A program made the position numbers and the translations under genes. 40,174 bases of DNA, from assembly GCA_015233375.1 (NCBI GenBank), contig JADFXW010000004.1:1976-42149 (forward strand), given 5' to 3'. The notes under the pieces were generated by a model that worked only from the letters and a program-made list of their open reading frames with translations, was not told the origin of the DNA and made no database searches. Source of the DNA: Candidatus Omnitrophota bacterium. Its GTDB lineage: Bacteria; Omnitrophota; Gorgyraeia; Zapsychrales; Fredricksoniimonadaceae. Of the stretch, positions 33,853 through 40,174 are shown piece after piece (position 1 is the first letter of the stretch; the number at the start of each line of letters is the position of its first letter).

Positions 33853-34635
33853 ATGATTATGAAAAGAATGGCATTGATGCTCATGGTTTTGTGTTGGCCA
33901 GGCAGTTTATGGGCTGCTACTTTGATAGCAAATAATGTACCGTACGTCTGTCAGGGAGGGGCAACGCCGCAAATGTGCAGTTCCAGTATAACAGCAACAT
34001 CTGCTGGCAGTATTGGTATAGGGACAAGCGCGCCTCAATTTGCCTTGGATGTTCCTTCTTCAGCGCACTTTTTATCATTAAACCTAAATGCAACCTCTAC
34101 TGGTGGGGCAAGTGGTTCTGATTTTTGGATAGGTCAAGGGGGTGCAAACGGCGGCAAAGATTTAGCTATTAATGGCGGGACTGGCACTACAACAGGAGGC
34201 ATTGAATTTGATATTAATAATGCCGCCACCCTTTTTTTATCGCCGAATGGGGACATCTATAGCCCGCCTTCAGGCAACTGGTCAGACTATTCCGCAAGCT
34301 CGACTATTGTAGGATGGAGTTCAATTTCATCTTCCGTAATACTTACAAAGAAAATAGGGAAAATCGTATTTGTATACTTTAATATTTCCGGGACTAGTAA
34401 TACAACAACTGTAACATTTACGTTGCCATACTCGTGTAATTCAAACTCTCTTTATTGGCCTAATGGAATATTGGCGACTACCGTAGATAGGAGTACTAAT
34501 CTTTCTGTTCCTGGAAAATGTTATATGGGGCCAGGCAGTAATACCGTTGTTTGCGTATCATCGCCTATTGGTGGTGCATGGACTGCAAGTGGGACAAAAA
34601 TAGTCCAAGGCCAATTTTGGTATCAATCAAGCTAA
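33853..34635 (+). CDS. Secreted protein with phage tail-fibre-like C-terminus
   Basis: This 260-residue protein has a signal peptide (MKRMALMLMVLCWPGSLWA). The middle is low complexity and glycine/serine/threonine-rich (ISINGGTGTT-type stretches, GIGTSAPQFALDV like tail-fibre trimer repeats). The end, ILTKKIGKIVFVYFNISGT and TVTFTLPYSCNS, resembles the beta-rich receptor-binding tip of phage tail fibres. A surface adhesin role is my inference. AAAGGG precedes the ATG; a second ATG at 33859 is possible. Confidence 0.65.
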   Translation: MIMKRMALMLMVLCWPGSLWAATLIANNVPYVCQGGATPQMCSSSITATSAGSIGIGTSAPQFALDVPSSAHFLSLNLNATSTGGASGSDFWIGQGGANGGKDLAINGGTGTTTGGIEFDINNAATLFLSPNGDIYSPPSGNWSDYSASSTIVGWSSISSSVILTKKIGKIVFVYFNISGTSNTTTVTFTLPYSCNSNSLYWPNGILATTVDRSTNLSVPGKCYMGPGSNTVVCVSSPIGGAWTASGTKIVQGQFWYQSS

Positions 34636-34645
34636 ATTTTCTTAT

Positions 34646-34711
34646 TCCCCCTCTTTAGTTAAAGAGGGGGTTAGGGGGAGTTTTTAAAAAGTTAGCTGTA
34701 AGGCGGTAAGT
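34646..34711 (+). repeat. Dispersed CCCCCTCTTT hairpin repeat, copy 4
   Basis: CCCCCTCTTT-AGTT-AAAGAGGGGG, then TTAGGGGGAGTTTTTAAAAA and GTTAGCTGTAAGGCGGTAAG. It begins 10 bases after the tail-fibre-like gene in the same orientation as the other copies. Confidence 0.8.
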
Positions 34712-34773
34712 CCATTATTTGAAGTTTTTGTTGTGGTTAAAACTATTAACAATTTATACCAGGAGAAATCAGA

Positions 34774-35160
34774 ATGAAGAAAATCACTTTAATAACAATT
34801 TTTTGCCTGCTGTTTAATTTTTCGCCGGTCTTTGCCATGAATCAGATAACCTGCAAAAGCAAGTCAGTCACCGCATTGAATCAAACAATCAAAGATCCGG
34901 CGTATTTTAATCAACTGTTTAATACGAATGATTGTGTGGTCATACAGGTTGCTGACCCGGCACCCTTGACGCCAGCAGCACAACAAGCTTTGATAAACAC
35001 TCAAATGGCAGGTTTGCAGCAGTCCGCGCAAATTGATGCTCAAATGGACACGAATCGTAAAGCGTATATTGATGCTTTGATATCAAAGGACACGGCCAAG
35101 CAGCAAACAATCGCGGCAGCACAGTCACAACTGGCGGCCCAAAGAGCCCAAATACAGTAA
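34774..35160 (+). CDS. Small secreted hypothetical protein
   Basis: This 128-residue protein has a clear signal peptide (MKKITLITIFCLLFNFSPVFA). Two cysteines (ITCKS, NDCVV) flank a short domain, then a glutamine/alanine-rich helical tail (AQQALINTQMAGLQQSAQID, QSQLAAQRAQIQ) that could form a coiled coil. I do not recognise the family. An AGGAGAAA site precedes the ATG. It lies between the tail-fibre-like and Ig/FN3 secreted proteins and probably shares their surface role. Confidence 0.65.
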   Translation: MKKITLITIFCLLFNFSPVFAMNQITCKSKSVTALNQTIKDPAYFNQLFNTNDCVVIQVADPAPLTPAAQQALINTQMAGLQQSAQIDAQMDTNRKAYIDALISKDTAKQQTIAAAQSQLAAQRAQIQ

Positions 35161-35208
35161 TACCAGGGCTTGTAAAAATAAAGAAATATCTGAATCGGGA
35201 GCGAGAAT

Positions 35209-36594
35209 ATGGTTAAAAATTTTTATACACTTGTAATATCTGCCGTGATTTTTATGGTTTTTGGTATGACCAGCTCATGGGCGACAATCATCAAGGATAC
35301 TAGTGGCGACGTTATAACAGATACGAATAATAATCCTATTTCAGATACTAATCCATCAACGCCCATGGCGCCGGTTATCCAGAGTCAGCCTGCAAGTGTC
35401 ACGGTGAGGGCACCCGCAACAGCGACTTTTACAGTTTCGGCAATAGGGTATCCTGTTCCTGCATATCAATGGATGCAAAAGGCTTCTGGGACATCTTCAT
35501 TTGTGAATATCTCTGGGGCAACATCAAGTAGTTATACAACTCCGGCCACGACATTAGCCAATAGCGCAACTCAATACCAGTGTATCATCACTAATTCAGC
35601 AGGCAGTGTGACAAGTAATGCGGCGACTTTGACTGTTTATACGATACCCAATATTACAGCACAGCCGGCGAGTCAGACGGTTATAGCGCCTTTAACAGTG
35701 AGCTTTTCTGTGAGTGTGACAGGGGCGCCTTTGCTCACATATCAATGGATGCAGCAAGCCTCTGGGACAAGTGGATTTACACCCATTAGTGGAGCGACTA
35801 GTTCAACGTATGGTATGGCCTCAACAACATTAGCCATGAGCGCCAATCAGTATGAATGTGTGGTTTCCAATGCGGCAGGTTCAGTGACGAGTAGTCCCGC
35901 TATTTTGACCGTAAATCCATCAGCGCCCAATACACCAACGATGAATACACCAATAGCAGGGAATGGATTTGTGTCATTAAGCTGGACAACGGCCACAGGG
36001 GCAACCAATTATACTGTTCAATACGGCACATCAACCACATCGTCTCAAGTGATACCTCTTGGCAATGTGACAAGTTTTACAGTTACAGGTTTGAGCAATA
36101 ATACAAGTTATAATTTTGCAGTTTTGGCTAGCAACATAGGCGGCAGCAGCGTTTATTCAAACGTGGTGTCTGCAACACCTGCCATAGTACCCATAACACT
36201 CTCCTATACCTATGATGATTTGAATCGTTTGACCAATGAACAAGGGATATCCAATGTTTTATATAGTTATGATGAGCTCGGCAATATTTTATCGGATTTT
36301 AATGCCGTGTCAGGCAGCGTTGATACAACTCTTCCCAGTATACCGCTTGGACTGACAGCCACTGTTTTAAATTCGCGTCAGGTTAATCTGACCTGGAATG
36401 CCTCAACAGATAATGTGGGGGTTTTTGGTTACATTATTTACAGGAATGGATATAAGGTGGCCACAACAACCTTGACGTCATTGACTGATTTGAACCTGGT
36501 ATCTGCCACGACGTACAGTTATTTTATCCAAGCTATGGATGCGGCTGGTAATGTGTCAGGGGCCTCAACAACGGTCACGTTAAAAACGATATAG
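35209..36594 (+). CDS. Secreted Ig-like/fibronectin type III protein with an embedded YD (RHS) repeat
   Basis: The protein is 461 residues with a signal peptide (residues 1-26). Two Ig-like domains (about 60-147 and 150-240) repeat the pattern QPAS-V-AP...YQWMQ-ASGTS. A fibronectin III domain follows (about 245-330, SWTTATGATNYTVQYGTSTT). Residues about 335-370 read LSYTYDDLNRLTNEQGISN and LYSYDELGNILSDF, which are RHS-type YD repeats. A second FN3 domain closes the chain (LTWNASTDNVGVFGYIIYRN). It is an extracellular or surface-bound adhesive protein by domain content. It lies 22 bases before the large RHS gene. Confidence 0.85.
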   Translation: MVKNFYTLVISAVIFMVFGMTSSWATIIKDTSGDVITDTNNNPISDTNPSTPMAPVIQSQPASVTVRAPATATFTVSAIGYPVPAYQWMQKASGTSSFVNISGATSSSYTTPATTLANSATQYQCIITNSAGSVTSNAATLTVYTIPNITAQPASQTVIAPLTVSFSVSVTGAPLLTYQWMQQASGTSGFTPISGATSSTYGMASTTLAMSANQYECVVSNAAGSVTSSPAILTVNPSAPNTPTMNTPIAGNGFVSLSWTTATGATNYTVQYGTSTTSSQVIPLGNVTSFTVTGLSNNTSYNFAVLASNIGGSSVYSNVVSATPAIVPITLSYTYDDLNRLTNEQGISNVLYSYDELGNILSDFNAVSGSVDTTLPSIPLGLTATVLNSRQVNLTWNASTDNVGVFGYIIYRNGYKVATTTLTSLTDLNLVSATTYSYFIQAMDAAGNVSGASTTVTLKTI

Positions 36595-36616
36595 TTTGAT
36601 GCAGAAAGGACATGTT

Positions 36617-39600
36617 ATGGTTTTAATGAACAATAAAAGAATAAGAGGGATGTTTACAGGCTTATTTTTATTGGGCCTTGTATTTTTCACGCTAGATGCT
36701 CAGGCCAATCTGCCCATGCAAACAAAGAGTATTAAGGCTTCTAACATTTTGCCTCAAACGGCGGTCCAGAAATCTATTTTCTCTACTGGCGGTTTAGTCA
36801 ATACATCTTCATTGGCCTCATCGATACAATCATCCAGTTACTTAAAATCATCATATACAGCAGCAGTATCCATGAAGTCTAGTTCTGCGCTGAATGTTTC
36901 AGCAATGGCATCGTCTACCTCAACACCAACCACGTTAATGCTTAATGCCGATGAAGTCGCTGATTTAGCAAGGGCATTAAATTATGACCCTCTTAAAATA
37001 TTCAATTATGTTTATAACAACATTAATTATACCCCTTATTTTGGCGTACAAAAAGGGGCCCCACAAACGTTAATAGACAAAAATGGTAATGATTTTGACC
37101 AAGCGGTATTGTTGGCTGCTTTATTAAAGGATTGTCCAAGCTCATCTGGGGTGACATCGGTTAATTATGTTCTTGGTATCATGACGATGCCCTTAAGCGG
37201 TTTGGCTAATTGGTTGAATGTGGATGCGGCATTTCCATTAGTACAACAGATTTTAAATAATAATGGTATTCCTAATGGTAATGCGAATACCACTAATAAT
37301 ACTTTAGACGTGGTAAGGTTATGGCTGCAAGTCACTATTAATGGAAAGACGTATGTTTTAGACCCTGCTTATAAGCAGTATAGTTATAAAATAGGTATCA
37401 ATATTCCCCAAGCAATGGGTTATACCCAGTCCGGGCTTTTAAGTGCCGTGAATTCGGGTGCTACTATAGCGAGTAATTATGTCCAGAATTTAAATGAAAC
37501 AGCCCTGCGGAATTTATTGGCCAGCTATTCCAATAATTTAATTGCAACGATGAGAAGTCAATATCCTAACGCCCAAACCAGTGATATCCTGGGCGGCCGC
37601 AGTATTCAACAAGTGCTATTAAAGAGCCTTCCTGCAGCTTTGCCATTTGTAACCTCTAACACTTCAACAGCAACGAGTATCCCTAATACGTTTGATACCC
37701 TTGTAGAGATTAAATATGACGGTATAGATATTACGTTGCCATCATTATTATTTACAGGGAAACGGTTCATGCTTCATTATCTTGTTTCAGGGACGACTTG
37801 TCAGCCATTTTTTACGGTGGATGATGGGATGGTGTCAGACAGTAGTGGCAAGGCTGTTTTAGGCACATCGATTGCTTTGGGCACAACAGGCAATATGACG
37901 ATGACCGTTACACATCCATACTCAGGTAACGGTACAAATCCATTTATTTTTACCTCTAATTATATTGTCAGCAGTGGTTCAACCTATTCGATAATTTCAG
38001 ATTTTGGGGGAGGGGTGGGAGATGCCCTTATTAAGAAAAGGCAACAAATCTTAAACGAGGCATTAGTCTTTGGCGATTCCAATAATCCATACGTTGTCCA
38101 GGATGAAACCCTTAATATCATGGGCCTGACCTATTTAAAAGAGAAGAGGGCGACGCAAGATATTATTGCAAAATTGTCAGGAATGGCCCCTGTTTATTTA
38201 CACAGTATAGGAAGAATCGCGCAGGAGTCTAGTTATTACATTGATATAGCAGATAATACATCGACTATTTCAGCGCAGCATACAGGCATGGATAATACGG
38301 TGCCTGCATCTTTTGCAGGTGCCGGCTTTGATAGTGCTTATGAGGTTGGTATGATGCAGCAGATGTCGCCTCCTTCTTTTCAAGGGATGTCCACGGTCCA
38401 TGTGCTTGAATTGGCCATTAGTCAAGGTCAAAAGATTTATGCGGTAAACAGTGCTAATTTGGCTCTGATACAGCCGCTGCTTAGTAACTATAACGCGACT
38501 GATATAAGTGAAATCCAGGGTTGGGTCAATGCAGGCAACACGGTTTATATACCTGCTAATGGATTAATAACCGTTGGGAATTGGCAGGGGCCGATATATT
38601 TAATAGTAGGGCAGAGCTCTCAATCTATATCTGAAGTGTATGCGATGGGTGATGATTGTTTTTGCGGTGAAGATGTGGTGGCAAACCAGAAGGTGAGCAC
38701 TTCAACCGTTGTGAGTGTTAATCAGGCTATTTTGCCCGCCTTAAATCAAACCATCCAGACAGAAACAGCCAATGAGCCTGTAGATATGACAACAGGCGGG
38801 TTTTTGCATGATCATTTAGACCTTGCGTTGGGTGGGGCTGCGCCATTAGGCTTGTCTTTTTCAAGACATTATCTGAGCACCTCTAATTTAATAACCACAG
38901 CGTTGGGTAATGGCTGGGAACATAATTATGATATTCGCCTGACCCAGCAAAGTGATGTGGACCCTGTTTTAGGGTTAAGGGCGCCTGTGGAAGCCGCAAG
39001 CCTTATAGTAGCCGCGTATACTGTTTTTGATATTTTAAATGCCCAGAATAACGCGGATGGATGGATGACTGCGGCCCTTATCCAAAAATGGGCTACAGAT
39101 CAGATGTATAACAATTCCATTAATGTCAATATAGGCCAGAAGGTGTTGACCTATATTAAGCTTCCTGATGGCTCGTATGCAGCGCCTCCTGGCGTGACGG
39201 TGTCTCTTATTAAAAACAGTAATGGCACCTTCAAGCTTCAAGACCGGATTGGCTCTGTGATGAATTTTAATGCTAATAATCAGGTCAGTAGTATCCAGGA
39301 TGTTGATGGCCATACAATGACGTTTACTTATAACAGCAGCAATTTATTAAGCAGCGTTACTGACCAATTTGGCAGAACCTTGAATTTTGCATATAACGGT
39401 AATGGATTATTGACCGCAGTTACTGATTCTGCAAGCCGCAGTGTGTCTTTTGGGTATGACAGTAATAGTAATTTAACCAATTATACGGATGCCACGGGTA
39501 AGCCTTGGAGTTATGGGTATGACGGCAACCTGCGCATGACAAGTATCACTAATCCGTTGGGAACTAAGGCGGTCACTAATACCTATAATGCCCAAGGGCA

Positions 39601-40174
39601 GGTGATAACCCAATTAGTGCCCAGGCAAGGGGGGACTCAAGCAACATACAATTTTTATTTTAATGGTGTTAATAACGCGATACAGGACCCTTATGGTAAC
39701 CTGACTACTTATAATCTGGATAATATAGGACGGACAATTTCTGTTACAGATGCGCTAGGGGATACAAGTGCTGTAACGTATGATGGCCAAAATCATGTGG
39801 TCAGCGCCATTGACCCTTTAGGTCATATTATCAATTTTACCTATGACGGGAATAATGACCTTATTAATATTCAGTATGTTCTCAATGCGAGTACGACGAA
39901 TACATACACGTATGGTTATAACTTGGCGTTTGATTTGACAAGCATCACAGGCCCGTTGAGTGATTCAACGACGTTTAGTTATGACTCAAAGCATCATTTG
40001 TTACAGAAGACAAGCCCGTTAAGTGCCAGTACTTGCTTAACGATGTCCTTTAGTTATTTGACTAATGGTTTTTTAAGTACAATGACAGACCCATTGGGTT
40101 ATGTCACGACCTATACCTATGATGCCTATGGCAACCCATTAACAGCTAAGACAGGCGCTCATCCAGTTATTACG
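36617..40174 (+). CDS. RHS/YD-repeat protein with degenerate transglutaminase-like N-terminal domain (3' end beyond window)
   Basis: The frame is open for 1186 codons to the last base. ATG 36617 follows AAAGGA by 6 bases. A signal peptide ends at DAQA (about residue 30). A serine-rich linker leads to a transglutaminase-like domain (about 120-250): NYDPLKIFNYVYNNINYTPY, GNDFDQAVLLAALLK and RLWLQV...YVLDPAYK. The catalytic Cys and His positions read D and R, so it is probably not catalytic. DUF6531-type RHS entry EPVDMTTGGFLHDHLDLALG (about 720) and FSRHY follow, and YD repeats run from about 895 (FTYNSSNLLSSVTDQFG, FTYDGNNDLINIQY). RHS shells encapsulate a C-terminal cargo, often a toxin; that end is outside the window. 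Confidence 0.88.
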   Translation, partial: MVLMNNKRIRGMFTGLFLLGLVFFTLDAQANLPMQTKSIKASNILPQTAVQKSIFSTGGLVNTSSLASSIQSSSYLKSSYTAAVSMKSSSALNVSAMASSTSTPTTLMLNADEVADLARALNYDPLKIFNYVYNNINYTPYFGVQKGAPQTLIDKNGNDFDQAVLLAALLKDCPSSSGVTSVNYVLGIMTMPLSGLANWLNVDAAFPLVQQILNNNGIPNGNANTTNNTLDVVRLWLQVTINGKTYVLDPAYKQYSYKIGINIPQAMGYTQSGLLSAVNSGATIASNYVQNLNETALRNLLASYSNNLIATMRSQYPNAQTSDILGGRSIQQVLLKSLPAALPFVTSNTSTATSIPNTFDTLVEIKYDGIDITLPSLLFTGKRFMLHYLVSGTTCQPFFTVDDGMVSDSSGKAVLGTSIALGTTGNMTMTVTHPYSGNGTNPFIFTSNYIVSSGSTYSIISDFGGGVGDALIKKRQQILNEALVFGDSNNPYVVQDETLNIMGLTYLKEKRATQDIIAKLSGMAPVYLHSIGRIAQESSYYIDIADNTSTISAQHTGMDNTVPASFAGAGFDSAYEVGMMQQMSPPSFQGMSTVHVLELAISQGQKIYAVNSANLALIQPLLSNYNATDISEIQGWVNAGNTVYIPANGLITVGNWQGPIYLIVGQSSQSISEVYAMGDDCFCGEDVVANQKVSTSTVVSVNQAILPALNQTIQTETANEPVDMTTGGFLHDHLDLALGGAAPLGLSFSRHYLSTSNLITTALGNGWEHNYDIRLTQQSDVDPVLGLRAPVEAASLIVAAYTVFDILNAQNNADGWMTAALIQKWATDQMYNNSINVNIGQKVLTYIKLPDGSYAAPPGVTVSLIKNSNGTFKLQDRIGSVMNFNANNQVSSIQDVDGHTMTFTYNSSNLLSSVTDQFGRTLNFAYNGNGLLTAVTDSASRSVSFGYDSNSNLTNYTDATGKPWSYGYDGNLRMTSITNPLGTKAVTNTYNAQGQVITQLVPRQGGTQATYNFYFNGVNNAIQDPYGNLTTYNLDNIGRTISVTDALGDTSAVTYDGQNHVVSAIDPLGHIINFTYDGNNDLINIQYVLNASTTNTYTYGYNLAFDLTSITGPLSDSTTFSYDSKHHLLQKTSPLSASTCLTMSFSYLTNGFLSTMTDPLGYVTTYTYDAYGNPLTAKTGAHPVIT

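Noticed and set aside
20650-34711. CCCCCTCTTT hairpins as CRISPR or intrinsic terminators
   Set aside because: Copies are kilobases apart, not a regular array. The hairpins are followed by AGGGGGAGTT rather than a U-run directly, so simple rho-independent termination does not fit.
33853-40174. Prophage remnant
   Set aside because: Only one protein has a tail-fibre-like domain; there is no integrase, portal, terminase or capsid gene, and all neighbours carry secretion signals.

Overview
The window is a 40 kb stretch of AT-leaning bacterial chromosome, densely packed and mostly on the + strand. LPS/capsule-type sugar pathways, GT9 heptosyltransferase-like and DegT enzymes, type IV-like (pseudo)pilins, a TTG/ATG start mix and a pgk-tpiA-secG run all point to a diderm bacterium. 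The gene mix reminds me of the Omnitrophota/PVC neighbourhood, but that is inference: there is no rRNA or other marker here to settle it. I saw no tRNA, rRNA, CRISPR array or intact insertion sequence.

Region 1 (1-10108) is a surface-polysaccharide cluster. It holds the 3' part of a nucleotide-sugar epimerase/dehydratase, four glycosyltransferases, a cupin protein, a DegT aminotransferase and a compact sulfation cassette. That cassette is an unusual fusion of a pyruvate-kinase-like module to ATP sulfurylase, then APS kinase, then a sulfotransferase. Genes from 3517 to 10108 mostly overlap by 4-25 bases, so they look like one transcription unit making and using PAPS to sulfate a glycan.

Region 2 (10109-12596) is an accessory insert. 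It contains a DinD-like remnant, a probably leaderless AbiEii-like nucleotidyltransferase with a small downstream partner, a radical SAM/SPASM gene on the - strand and a 175-bp nested palindrome.

Region 3 (12597-18020) is a second polysaccharide block: a GT9-GT26 double glycosyltransferase, a polyprenyl-phosphate sugar phosphotransferase that would start the repeat unit, and GDP-mannose dehydratase plus GDP-fucose synthase. The intermediate made by GMD could feed both GDP-fucose and, through the DegT enzyme of region 1, a GDP-amino sugar.

Region 4 (18021-31373) is housekeeping and transport: a pseudopilin with a strong promoter and the remnant of a duplicate behind it, pgk, tpiA, secG, a complete peptide/nickel-type ABC importer (substrate-binding protein, two permeases, two ATPases), a large membrane-TPR protein, glgC and fabV.

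Region 5 (31370-40174) is surface and regulatory: a convergent pilin-like gene, an XRE-cupin repressor divergent from two small proteins and a stand-alone receiver domain, then a run of secreted proteins ending in a large transglutaminase-like/RHS (YD-repeat) protein that runs off the window.

Intergenic DNA is rich in structure: three sequence-unrelated long palindromes with perfect 23-32 bp outer stems, a perfect 26-bp hairpin inside the transporter operon, and a four-copy dispersed CCCCCTCTTT-type repeat.
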